64,000 nt of DNA from Saccharomycopsis malanga (GCA_004014935.1 CP025323.1:186001-250000), one strand, 5' to 3'; positions 45,601-55,590 are shown, numbered from the stretch's first letter. A program made the numbers and translations. The notes: a model not told the origin generated them from the letters alone.

Positions 45601-47518
45601 ATGGTAAGTAAAGTTGTCCTGTTTTATTCCTGGTTGATTTCAGGAATGTCCTGGAGTGTTGGTAGCTATGTGTGGTAAATATTAACAAGTTATAGATTCT
45701 TAGATTCAGATCCAAAGATGGCATGTTCAGAGTGTCTGCTGATGCAGAAGAGCAGTTTCTGAGTATATTAGAAGAGGTATGTGTTATTTTGTTGAATTTA
45801 TTTACAATGAATTATGTCAATTCGGAATAAGCAGCTTATTAACAGAATTGGTAGCTTCTCAAATCGTTGAAAAGTGTCGATTTGCAGACATTGAAAATTT
45901 CTGATAAGCCTAACAGTCCAGGGAAACCGGCTGATGTTTTAGCGAGCAAGACTCCTTCAGAACTCAATCTCAGGTATGTAATTTTGCCTTGAACTGTTCA
46001 ACATTCACATACTAATATATTAGACACGGGGATATGCTATTTGTCACCTATGACAATGCGAAGGTAGAGAATACTCAAGCTAGTGGAATACAGCAGGCTC
46101 CTACAGCTGCCAGCACTCCAACGCCTTCCAAGGTTAAGCAATTGCAAGTAGACGATCTTTTAGATGAACAAAAGGGCCTTATTTCGCGCACAAAAAGTTC
46201 GTTGTGTCGTCATTCTGAGCAAGGCATGTGTGAATATTGCTCTCCATTGCCACCCTGGGATCAGGATTATTTGAAGGAACACGGAATCAAGCACAAGTCG
46301 TTTCATGCACATTTAAATGAGCTCAACCATGCGACAAACAAACAGACAGGATCCTCGTATATTCCACCATTGAAAGAACCTTCTTTTTCCGTAGACAAGC
46401 ATTGCACTGGTGGTCATAAACCTTGGCCTGAAGGTATATGTTCGAAATGTCAGCCTTCTGCTATTACGCTACAACCACAGGATTTCAGAATGGTGGACCA
46501 TGTGGAATTTGCGGATTCCAGCATGATCAATTCATTCATCGATAGCTGGAGAAGTACAGGTACCCAAAGAATTGGTTATCTCTATGGAAGATACGAGGAA
46601 TATCCTCTTATACCTTTAGGCATCAAGGCAGTAGTTGAGGCAATTTACGAACCACCTCAACATGACGTCAACGATGGTATCACTCTTGGAAAGTGGGAAA
46701 ACGAAGCCAAGGTTGACGAAACCGCAGGTTTATGCGGGCTTACCAAAGTAGGCATGATCTTTTCAGATTTGACCGATGCTGGAAATGGCGATGGGTCTGT
46801 TGTATGCAAAAGACATAGAAATTCATATTTTCTTACCTCCTTAGAAGTTTTGTTTGCCGCACAGCAACAGGTAAAATACCCTAATTATACCAAACATTCT
46901 GTAACCGGAAAGTATTCATCAAAGTTTGTCACCTGTGTCATCTCAGGGAATACTAATCAGGAAATTGAAATCTCAAGTTATCAAGTAAGCGCAGCTGCTG
47001 AAGCATTAATGAAAGCAGATCTCATAAGTGGCTCTACTCATCCCTCAATGGTCTATATCAACGAAAAAACCGCTACTCGTTATGTACCTGACATCTTCTA
47101 CAAATTGAAAAATCAATATGGGATCGTAGTGAAACACAATGCAAAGCCAGCATTCCCAGACGACTATTTGTTGGTTACATTAACACACGGTTTCCCGCAA
47201 AATCCAAATCCACAATTTTTAGCACCAAAAAAGTTCAATATCGAAAACCGTCAGTATATAGGTGTATCACAGGATTTAATGGAGATTTCTCGTCACTTGA
47301 ACTTATCCAAAAGATATGACGATTCTAACATTGTTGAACTTTGCAAACTTTTGTCCGATTTCCACTTGTTAAACTACTTGTTCACTCTAGAGATTCTTTC
47401 CTCAAAGGAAGAACAGATTGTTGCAGAAATTGCAACTACGCACGACGCCAACAGGGCTATTGATCTTTTGGAATTGCCAGGTTGGAAAACATTGCTAGCT
47501 ATTATTAACTCTCAGTGA
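45601..47518 (+). CDS. NPL4: Npl4, Cdc48-Ufd1 ubiquitin-binding cofactor; four exons
   Basis: I assemble four exons: 45601-45603 (the ATG alone), 45696-45776, 45855-45973 and 46024-47518, giving 565 residues (yeast: 580). Introns of 92, 78 and 50 nt begin GTAAGT, GTATGT and GTATGT, with branch sites TATTAAC, TATTAAC and TACTAAT. Splicing restores the N-terminal UBX-like fold, starting MILRFRSKDGMFRVS and ending LRHGDMLFV, as in Npl4. The zinc-binding region follows (CRHSEQGMCEYC, then HCTGGHKPWPEGICSKC) and then the MPN-like domain (DHVEFADSSMINSFIDSW ... GYLYGRYEEY). With Ufd1 it delivers K48-ubiquitinated clients to Cdc48 in ERAD. In intron 2 the AG next to the branch site would give an immediate stop; the next AG at 45853-45854 keeps the frame. 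Confidence 0.93.
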
Positions 47519-47876
47519 ATTGACTATATAGTATAATTATTAGTAGTTTATCATTTGCACTCTGCTTTGTAGGTTTAAAGAAAATTATCTTAATGTATTA
47601 ATTTGCCATTGCTATCCGGTAACTGAATTGATAATCCTTGGTAAGTTTACCGTGAATCAATGCTTATGAACCCCATTTTCCTTACATGACAAACACTTTT
47701 TAGATATTATGAGTATTACAAATTGTTTTTTTTAGTTACTATTCTTTAAAGACCTTCCTGCCACCTGATGCAATCTTACTTAATATGTATTCTCAAATAT
47801 GAAATCTATCTATATCAGCAATGCGGCCAGACAAAAATTAAAAGGTGGCCAGCATTTGTTCATTAGAAAAAGTACA
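47519..47876. other. Intergenic region between convergent NPL4 and PRP4
   Basis: A 358-bp AT-rich spacer with T-rich tracts on both strands. It contains only 3' flanks as far as I can see. Confidence 0.6.
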
Positions 47877-49370
47877 CTATACAAACCCCTGGTTCGACCA
47901 TACCTTGACAGATCGATCCCAGCCACTGGAAACAATCTTATCGCCAGCAGAGCTGATATCACAACTCATTATCTTATTATCGGTATGTCCGCGTAGTGTC
48001 TTTACCTTTATCCAGTTGTCTGCAGACCATATCTTCAATGTGCCGTCATAAGAGCTGCTTAATAAAAATGTAGAAGACAGGCTTATAGGAAGGTCATTTG
48101 GCTTTAGAAATTGAGAAACATTATCTCCAGCATGAAAAAACTTCAAATCAGACACAAGTTTTGTATGAGCAGGAATAGTGAATAAAGGTTGTTCGTTGTA
48201 TATATAGTCTTTGTAACCAGTATTTGTATGTTTATTTGATGTATAGCGGAGATCCCATATTTTGATAGTACAATCCTTACTACCTGTAGCGAGTTGATAT
48301 CCGTTATCAGACCAATCAATAGTTAAGATTTCTTTTATGTGATCGCACAACGACATTATTTCTTTACCAGTTCGTAAATCCCATACTTTCCCAATGGCGT
48401 CTAAACCACCAGAAGCTATCAAAGCACCATCTTTTTGAAACGACAAAGCATGCACTTCTTTTGAGTGGCCTTCTTGCAAGAAAAGTTCCTTCTGTCGCTG
48501 TATGTCCCAAAAACGCCATGTTTTATCATACGAAGATGATGCTATGTAATCACCACTAGGATGAAATTTTGTATTTATGATTCTGGCTTCGTGGCCTTCT
48601 AAAGTACTTAAGGCAGTCTTGTCACTAAGTGACCAAAGATGTAAAGAATTGCTATTCGAATTTGAAGACACCAAACTAAGAGATGATTCATTAGTTTCTG
48701 CGTTAGGATGCCAATCTAGTCCTGTTAACTTATTATGTGTTTGATTCTCGTACTGTTTTATTGGTGCCTTTATAGAGGCATCTGCCTCTAAACTGTCACT
48801 ATTTAAGATCTTGAGATCACCAGACCAACTTCCCATGGCTATCCTGGATCCAGAAGGCGAAAATTTCGAAATAGACACAGCCCTTTGAGATGCAAAATTT
48901 GATCCGATCAATTCATACTCTGCCAAATGTTTATTCACATCTCTTCTATATTTGAGTATCTCATGGAAATCAACTTTACTTTCCCGTTGTTGTTGCAAAA
49001 TACGCTTTTTTGCATTTCCTAGCGACTCCTTGGAAATTTTTAATCTTATATCCAATAATTCCTCGGGGCCTGGTGTCCAAAACTCTTCTTCCTCTTCTTC
49101 CTCAAATTCTTCTTTAGCATTTTCTACATCTTCAGGCACATCTTTCATCGCCTGATCTTCTTGATCATCCGAAGCTTGTATCAATTTGTTGCTTTCTAGG
49201 CTTGTTATCAATTTAATCAATCTATTGCGTCGATCTGCTTTATCCTCGCCAAAATATGTTATAGGTTCGCCTAATCGTCTCAACTCAATTTTCACATCAT
49301 CATCGAATGTCGGAACTTTACTCAGAACCATGGCTTCTGTAAATGCCAGAAGATTCAAGTGAGGGTCCAT
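47877..49370 (-). CDS. PRP4: U4/U6 snRNP WD40 protein Prp4
   Basis: 497 residues (yeast: 465). The N-terminal part holds the splicing-factor motif region (VKIELRRLGEPITYFGEDKADRRNRL, about 22-50), then an acidic stretch (about 65-100) and a helical segment (PEELLDIRLKISKESLGNAKKRI). From about 165 to the end there are seven WD40 repeats, several ending in LKIW, RFWD, KVWD or KIWD. This architecture and the RRLGEP block identify Prp4 (human PRPF4), which binds Prp3 in the U4/U6 di-snRNP. The gene is divergent from the GAS-family gene across only 345 bp. The presence of many introns in neighbouring genes makes spliceosome components relevant here, but the adjacency is probably chance. Confidence 0.94.
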   Translation of the reverse strand: MDPHLNLLAFTEAMVLSKVPTFDDDVKIELRRLGEPITYFGEDKADRRNRLIKLITSLESNKLIQASDDQEDQAMKDVPEDVENAKEEFEEEEEEEFWTPGPEELLDIRLKISKESLGNAKKRILQQQRESKVDFHEILKYRRDVNKHLAEYELIGSNFASQRAVSISKFSPSGSRIAMGSWSGDLKILNSDSLEADASIKAPIKQYENQTHNKLTGLDWHPNAETNESSLSLVSSNSNSNSLHLWSLSDKTALSTLEGHEARIINTKFHPSGDYIASSSYDKTWRFWDIQRQKELFLQEGHSKEVHALSFQKDGALIASGGLDAIGKVWDLRTGKEIMSLCDHIKEILTIDWSDNGYQLATGSKDCTIKIWDLRYTSNKHTNTGYKDYIYNEQPLFTIPAHTKLVSDLKFFHAGDNVSQFLKPNDLPISLSSTFLLSSSYDGTLKIWSADNWIKVKTLRGHTDNKIMSCDISSAGDKIVSSGWDRSVKVWSNQGFV

Positions 49371-49715
49371 ATTGAAAGAGGTTTATTATTTAAAACACCG
49401 CTGTTTTCGTTTATGCTTGCCATCAACATCTCTTACTATATATAATGTATACATTATGTATTGGAGATGAAATTTTTGGATCCAATATTATGGCGCATCC
49501 AAGTTAGGCAACCGGGACGTGATATTCCGTGTTGGCTAAAATCCGCACAGGACGCGCATCCTTCTTTACTGGTCTTATTTTCAACATGGCGATTTGCACA
49601 AATAGGTCACTTTGACCGCCAGTCTGAAGCTTGATTGAATGGTATTGATAAACTTCGTAGTTAATATAGTGTCTGTTCGTTAAAAAGGCGAGGTATTACA
49701 GGTCGATCAGCAAAA
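49371..49715. promoter_or_regulatory. Divergent promoter PRP4 / GAS-family gene
   Basis: A compact 345-bp region with a GC-richer centre (about 49490-49570). It must carry both promoters. A TATATATAATG tract near 49436-49448 lies on the PRP4 side. No other element was recognised with confidence. Confidence 0.5.
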
Positions 49716-51482
49716 ATGCGATTTTTCATCACCGCTTTGATATTTCCATTAAATGCTTTTTTGGTTCATGCATTTGTAGAACCAGTCACTATAAGAGGCA
49801 GACATTTTGTCAAAGCATACTCTGGTGAGCCGGTATGACACACCCACGATATTATAGCCAAAGTGAAACTAAACTAAAGCTAACACCTTAAAGTTTTTCA
49901 TAAAAGGTGTCGATTATCAACCGGGAGGGTCATCTGGTGTTTCTCATGAAAAGGACCCTCTTTCTGATGTTGAAGCATGTACTAGGGACATACTACTCTT
50001 CCAAGATCTAGGAATCAATGTAAGTGTTTATTAATTTCAAGCTATCCAAGTGATACAAACATTAATGCTGATATTTCATTTTAGTCCATCCGTGTTTATT
50101 CAGTTAATCCCGATTTAAATCATGATAAATGTATGACTCTACTAGCAATTGCTGGTATATATTTGGTATTGGATGTGAATAGTCCTTTGGAAAATCAACA
50201 CTTGAATAGATATGAGCCTTGGAAGACATATAATGGCTTTTACCTTGAGCATGTTTTCAAAGTTATTCAAGAATTTTCAAGTTATAATAATACTTTGGCA
50301 TTTTTTGCAGGAAATGAAATTGTCAATGACAGAGCCTCTGCACAAGTGAGTATAACGACATATTTATAATTGAATCAGTAGGTAAAAACTGACAAACAGA
50401 CTTCTCCAATGTTTATAAAGGCGTTGGTACGGGATATGAAAAGTTTCATGGCTAAATATGCCCCGCGACAGATTCCAGTTGGCTATTCTGCGGCAGATGA
50501 TCTTTCATTTCGAACATCTCTTCCAAACTTTCTCGGATGCGATAATGATAACGGCCAAGACACCTCGATTGACTTTTATGGTGTAAATTCTTACCAATGT
50601 GTGTATTGACTAAAATATTTTTATGATTGCTTCACATACTAACTATTTTAGGGTGTGGAGATCAAACTATTCAAAGTAGTGGTTATGACATTTTGGTTCG
50701 TGACTATGAAGATTTCAATAGACCTGTATTTTTTTCGGAATATGGATGCAATGAAGTTACTCCTAGACAATTTCAGGAGGTTGAAGCAATATATTCCCAA
50801 GAAATGACCGGAGTTTTCTCCGGAGGTTTGGTTTATGAGTTTCATCAAGAAGATAACAAATATGGGTTGATCGAGTATGACAGTAATGGGAATGTTCAGC
50901 TGTTGGAAGATTATAAGAAGCTCAAGGAAGCCTTTGAAAATCTGGAAGTTTACTATGATAAAAATCTATTTGACAAGAAAAGAAAATCAGGTAAAAAGGG
51001 CAATTTTATTCAGATTGAGAGCAATCCTTCCAAAGCTTGTGAGGGACATTATGATAATATTATAACAGCTGAATCAGTCCCAGAGTTGGGAGAAATTAGC
51101 TCAATGATCAATACAGGCATAAGCGGGCATAAAGGTAGATTTGTTGCACTAGATGAAAGTGATCTTACCACAAATTTTGAAATCAAGGATATTGATGGAC
51201 AACCATATGCCCAAGGAGAATCCATAAAAATAACCACTCATCCAAAAAACAAACAAAACTATAAACACGAATCATCATCAACCAAGTCAGGCAACCCAAG
51301 CAACCGTTTATTGAGATTTTTCTACAAAAATGAAGGTATGTAAGTTGTCTCTTGTGTATCTTTTAATATTGGATTTTCTGTTCATAAAAAATACTAATAT
51401 AGTAGCTTCGAATGACATCAAAAAGGTGTTGTTCGAATGGGATTGGATTATATTACTCAGCCTTTATTACTTTTTGGTATGA
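49716..51482 (+). CDS. GH72 beta-1,3-glucanosyltransferase (Gas/Phr/Gel family) without CBM43; six exons
   Basis: Exons: 49716-49832, 49894-50019, 50085-50345, 50400-50598, 50652-51335 and 51403 (or 51406)-51482, about 488 residues. Introns of 53-70 nt start GTATGA, GTAAGT, GTGAGT, GTGTGT and GTATGT. The product has an N-terminal signal peptide (MRFFITALIFPLNAFLVHAF), GVDYQPGGSS, the acid/base Glu159 in GNE, the spliced NSYQWCGD, and the nucleophile Glu264 in FFSEYG. There is no Cys-rich CBM43 module, so it belongs to the short class (Gas3/4/5 or Phr3 type). Exon 6 encodes a hydrophobic tail (WIILLSLYYFLV) fitting a GPI-anchor signal. The enzyme should remodel wall glucan at the plasma membrane. 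The exact paralogue is not assigned. Confidence 0.88.
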
Positions 51483-51597
51483 TGGTTCACTTTCCATTGC
51501 TCTCTTCTCTGACTTTATATCTACATCAACTAAATGAATGTCAACTTTGGTATTTTAAAATCTATAGTAAAATGTAAATAATTGCTCCTTTTTGAAG

Positions 51598-51623
51598 CAA
51601 ACCCTAAACCCCTAAACCTAAAC
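51598..51623 (+). repeat. Short telomere-like CCCTAAA repeat
   Basis: AACCCTAAACCCCTAAACCT continues into AAAC, three imperfect copies of (C)CCTAAA. It lies between the convergent GAS-family and F-box genes. It resembles degenerate TTTAGGG telomeric DNA or a cluster of Tbf1-type (ACCCTAA) sites. It is too short to call a real interstitial telomere. Confidence 0.5.
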
Positions 51624-51696
51624 AACAAAACGAGAAAAAAAAAATTATATATATATATAAATTAATGGAAAAGACGTTTGGCAAAAGACAGTAAAC

Positions 51697-53352
51697 TTAA
51701 TGCGAAAAAACATAATTATTATTTGATGAGACAACCTCCACCAAAGGAATATTTCTCGAGTTGCTTAGAAATACAGGATAAAAAATATTCAACCACTGAT
51801 TTTCCAAAGTAATTGAATGACTGGAGTCATTTGAAAGAGACAGGCTAATAACAAACTTAATTTTAGTTAAATTAACCAATAATTTTAAAAAACTGAAAAA
51901 ATTCTGGCCTTGCAAAGAAAATGTTTTTTGAGCAATGATATCACCTCTATTACTATCTGTAAATAAATGCTGATCCTGGTTTACAGCATCAGAGCTCACG
52001 TTACCTTTAACTAAAGATGCTATTGACTCTTTGTAGAGTCTGGACGCGTTGGGATTGATTGGAATAATATAACGGTTTAAAAACGTGGTATTTATAAATT
52101 CAACACACTGTAGCTTTTTATGATACAATATCAGCAGGAAATACTCACTGAAAAGCAAGTTAAAATTTAGCAAAAAGTAAGATGTTTTGACCTCGTCATA
52201 ATAACAATATTCAACAACATCTGAATCGCCACTGGCTATACTTGGTACACTGTAAGACTGGTAAAAGTCGTAACCGTAGCAGTATTGAGCAAAAAATGAG
52301 AAAACCAGCGAGGAAAAGTCAATAGTGAGAGCAGCAAGGTGGGGAAACTGCTCAATGACACGAAAGTTGCACATTGATGGGATTTTTAAAAGCCTAATTT
52401 CAGACACGTTAGGAAACAATGTTGAAAGTTTGGGAAGACAAGAATATGTGAATTGAATATTGACCAACAGAAGGGTTTTAATCTTCAATAAGGAGGGATT
52501 TTTGTGGAAAGAAGCAGATTTTATAGTGCTTAGATCTATAATAAAATGATTAAGCTCCAAATGATCAATACTTTCAATCAAAGATTGAGGCATCAAATCT
52601 TTGAGATTCAATGACAAGTACTCATTTTTGCTTGCTGATAACGATAATTTTAGTAATTTTAAAGGAAAATATGTGGAAGAGGGGCTTAATACTTTGAAAG
52701 TGTTGGAAGTGTTGATAAACAGCAAATGCTCTAAATTAGACAATTTGGACAAAATTTCGCCAATCAACATACTTGGATCAGATGGTTTTGTATCAATAAT
52801 TTGTTGAACCTGAGAATTAATGGAACCACTTGAAGCAGTTGCGACAATTCCATCTTCTAAGAGACTGTCAGGGGCATCAAATTCATCAAAGTAATAGCAA
52901 TATTCTTCAGAATACAGGTCATGACCAGCAGTCTTATTTTTACCAAAACCATTGTCACAAACACTATTACCAGACAAACTTGATGCAAAATCCATGTAAG
53001 ACCGATGTTGGGCTTTATATTGATCATCAATAACATGAATATCAAAGTCTATACTTCGAACTTGGCCAGCGAAAAAGAGATGTGCAGTGGAAAATCTGCA
53101 TAACGTCTTATAGTTATTGATTTCTATCTCAGTGCGGAAATTAGTATGGTTACACACTAGGCTGTTTAGTCGACGACACAGTTGAGACACATGAGCTAAA
53201 TCACTCTTGGTCAAGTAGGAAAGTGTCTGAAGAATGATTTCAAGGGGTAGCGCATCGATAAGAGAAAATGCAGGAGGCTTATCGGTCGTCCTATTGATGG
53301 GATCAACACTTGAACATTTTCTTTCAAATGAGAAAGCTTCTCTTGTAATCAT
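51697..53352 (-). CDS. F-box protein of unknown substrate
   Basis: 551 residues. Residues about 28-75 form an F-box (LIDALPLEIILQTLSYLTKSDLAHVSQLCRRL), the module that binds Skp1 in SCF ubiquitin ligases. The rest is Leu/Ser/Phe-rich with spaced LxxLxL-like segments (for example LSNLEHLLFIN, SLIESIDHLELNHF, LPKLSTLFPNVSEIRLL), consistent with divergent leucine-rich repeats for substrate binding. A short acidic, Tyr-rich stretch lies near 145-170 (SEEYCYYFDEFDAPD). I cannot match it to a named yeast F-box protein. There is no membrane segment or signal peptide. The gene is convergent with the GAS-family gene. Confidence 0.82.
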   Translation of the reverse strand: MITREAFSFERKCSSVDPINRTTDKPPAFSLIDALPLEIILQTLSYLTKSDLAHVSQLCRRLNSLVCNHTNFRTEIEINNYKTLCRFSTAHLFFAGQVRSIDFDIHVIDDQYKAQHRSYMDFASSLSGNSVCDNGFGKNKTAGHDLYSEEYCYYFDEFDAPDSLLEDGIVATASSGSINSQVQQIIDTKPSDPSMLIGEILSKLSNLEHLLFINTSNTFKVLSPSSTYFPLKLLKLSLSASKNEYLSLNLKDLMPQSLIESIDHLELNHFIIDLSTIKSASFHKNPSLLKIKTLLLVNIQFTYSCLPKLSTLFPNVSEIRLLKIPSMCNFRVIEQFPHLAALTIDFSSLVFSFFAQYCYGYDFYQSYSVPSIASGDSDVVEYCYYDEVKTSYFLLNFNLLFSEYFLLILYHKKLQCVEFINTTFLNRYIIPINPNASRLYKESIASLVKGNVSSDAVNQDQHLFTDSNRGDIIAQKTFSLQGQNFFSFLKLLVNLTKIKFVISLSLSNDSSHSITLENQWLNIFYPVFLSNSRNIPLVEVVSSNNNYVFSH

Positions 53353-54282
53353 TATAAAGTGTAAAACAAATAGTTTTGAAATTGAACTATTAGAATGAAA
53401 TTAATGTGTACTGCCTAAAAACGCGGATGCTATGCAACAATACTACTAAGCCATCAAAGGTATCCATAAATGAAGTATGAGTATATATACATATGACCAT
53501 AATATATGCATTTATATATATTAAAAGTTACAACAGTAGATTGTTGAGTCCAAACACAGTAGATAAAAGTTTTCAGGCCATCGCGGTGCTCGTTTCTTTT
53601 TCTCAAACTTTACTTTTAGGTTTATCTGGAACCACGGTTGAGCATTGAGATTATCCGAAATAGTAAGTTAACAAAGCTCGTCTCAAGTGTCTATAATCGA
53701 TAAAGGCATGAAAATTTTCAAACAAGACTGATGGTATGAAGCTGTCAAATGATAAGCCGTTAGGTACCGTTAGACCCAATCCTAGTAAAGATAAGCCTTC
53801 ATTCAAATACCTAATCAATTTAGTAAAATAACGTCTTTTGAACTACTAATGTAACAAAATGTGTTTGCTGCTTCATTGAGTGATGTATTTAACTAATTGA
53901 TAAAACTTTTCAAAAGCTTCATTTTTAATAGTTCTGTAATTCTGGACAAATGATAACCAATCTTTGTTGCAGCCGAAAAGGTTAAAACATCCAGTTTAAA
54001 AAAAGCTATTATTTTTCACTCTTTCTCCTTTCTGTATCTTGATTTTTCACACTCTGAATACTTTCCCAAAACAACAATTGCATGTCCGTTAAAAGGCCCT
54101 TCTCTATAGATCAAAAACAAACAAAATTTGGACAACAAAGAATCAAAAAAATCAATATAGTCAGTCAAGTGCGCTCATAAGTCAATAATAGTAGTTCAAA
54201 ACAAACAAAATACTTTAAAACTACACGAAAATAACAAAACCCCCAATATATTATTAACTTAATGAAAATAGACTGCCTAATT
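53353..54282. promoter_or_regulatory. F-box gene promoter and RPS22 3' flank
   Basis: A 930-bp AT-rich spacer. The right part (about 54000-54282) is A-rich on the plus strand and should be the RPS22 3' region. The left part carries the F-box gene promoter, with a TATATATACATATG tract near 53480. No RNA gene was recognised. Confidence 0.5.
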
Positions 54283-54994
54283 TCAGTAAACGAATCCCAA
54301 AATCTTACCAGCAACGTGCTTTCTCTTAGCTTCCTCATGGTCCATTATACCAGCAGAGGTAGTCAAGATAACGTAACCAAACTGTCTGGCTGGCAATAAA
54401 TTGTCAGTCCACTTATCAATATCGTCAATCTTCACGTTATATCTTGGAGAAATGACACCAGTCTTGTTCAATCTACCGTTAAGTTGAATTACAATCTTAC
54501 CAGCTCTGTGGTCATCAATGAATTCAAATTCACCAATATATCCTAGATTTGTTAGTGTGTGCTTCAAAATAACAATTGATAACAAAATGTGAAAAAATGC
54601 GAAAAAAGTGCAAAGTTTTGTTGAGAGATTATAAACAATCATTAAAGTAAAAATTTTTTAATGACCGTGTAAGACCTCTCAGAGTTTGATCTTCCGGATA
54701 CTTAAAAGACAGAAAGGGACTTAATTCAGAGAATTATAAATCCTGACCGACAAACCATCCAGTTATCAATCCGGTTATGGGAGAAAAAATGTGTTATAAA
54801 CGTAAAGGTAATGTACAAAAATTTAAAAGTAATAAATAGAAAAAGCAAAATGTAAACATACCATGTTTTTGAATAACTTGCAAAAATCTGATGATCACCT
54901 TCGAGGAAGGTCTGATCAAAACCTGTCTAGCCCCAGTCTTAGAGGCATTGTTGATAGCGTTCAAAGCGTCGGCCAAAGCAGAAGTTCTAGTCAT
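54283..54994 (-). CDS. RPS22: Ribosomal protein uS8 (Rps22), two coding exons
   Basis: Exon 1 is 54862-54994 and exon 2 is 54283-54542, together 130 residues plus stop, the exact family length. The sequence is nearly identical to yeast Rps22, from [17 protein letters not shown] through [18 protein letters not shown] to [20 protein letters not shown] and the end GKILGFVY. The 319-nt intron begins GTATGT (54861-54856) and ends TAG at 54543. Its branch site CACTAAC (54551-54557) is only nine nt from the AG. The intron splits a Gly codon after QKH. It is long for a yeast with short introns, and in S. cerevisiae the RPS22B intron hosts a snoRNA. A second, 5'-UTR intron is likely (see separate entry). 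Confidence 0.96.
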
Positions 54995-55028
54995 TTTGTC
55001 TGATGATATGTAAAGCTTTTTGAATATT

Positions 55029-55470
55029 CTATCGATGGTTAGTATAACTTTTAAAATTTCATCCTGTTAAGCGAACCAACATGAGTGTCCCTGATTTTTC
55101 AAGAATCTGTGCTCTCCGCTTGAGCGAATAAACAGAAAAACCTGATGAAAAGGATTCACGAGCCCGATCCACACACTATAACAATGGTCAAAAACTATCT
55201 GTTCTTGAAATTTAGCTATAGAAGTTATGGATAATATAATTCAGCTCCTTCATTGGATATTCTTACCAGAAAACCCCAATAAAAGAAAACTATGTACAGT
55301 AAGTTTATATACTCACTAATTCGGATTCATTAAATCATAAAAATCAGAAAATCAAAAGATTATACTCAATTATAGCTGGACACACATATGTCTACCAGAA
55401 GCAAGTTAGCAGACAAAGCGGTACCAGCGCGGTTCAATTTCAAAGTGTCATAGCAGCAATTAGGACTTAC
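55029..55470 (-). other. Probable 5'-UTR intron of RPS22
   Basis: On the minus strand an exact TACTAAC lies at 55044-55038, followed ten nt later by a 3' splice AG (55030-55029) just 34 nt before the RPS22 ATG. A GTAAGT at 55470-55465 is the best 5' site; GTGAGT at 55316 is an alternative. S. cerevisiae RPS22B has a comparable 5'-UTR intron. The Rap1-type promoter site lies about 110 bp above the proposed 5' site, where a transcription start would be expected. The intron's acceptor end is well supported; the donor is less certain. Confidence 0.6.
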
Positions 55471-55579
55471 TAGTCAATGTACACTGCAATATGTATGATA
55501 GTTGTTGAATATTACAGTAAACATTAACAACAATCTTGCTTCACATTTGGCTATAACTGAAAAAAAATGTGAAAAATGG

Positions 55580-55590
55580 TGTACGGATGT
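55580..55590 (-). promoter_or_regulatory. Rap1/HOMOL1-type site upstream of RPS22
   Basis: Read on the minus strand this is ACATCCGTACA, an exact match to the core of the classical ribosomal-protein HOMOL1/RPG box bound by Rap1. It lies about 590 bp from the ATG but only about 110 bp above the proposed 5'-UTR intron donor. Occupancy is inferred. Confidence 0.55.

Noticed and set aside
45470-45724. 84-codon minus-strand open frame at the NPL4 5' end
   Set aside because: It overlaps the NPL4 promoter, exon 1 and exon 2 and has no domain.
54543-54861. Confident H/ACA or C/D snoRNA in the RPS22 intron
   Set aside because: A hairpin with an ACA-like tail is present, but no good H box and no good C box paired with a D box could be found by eye. 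Kept only as a question.
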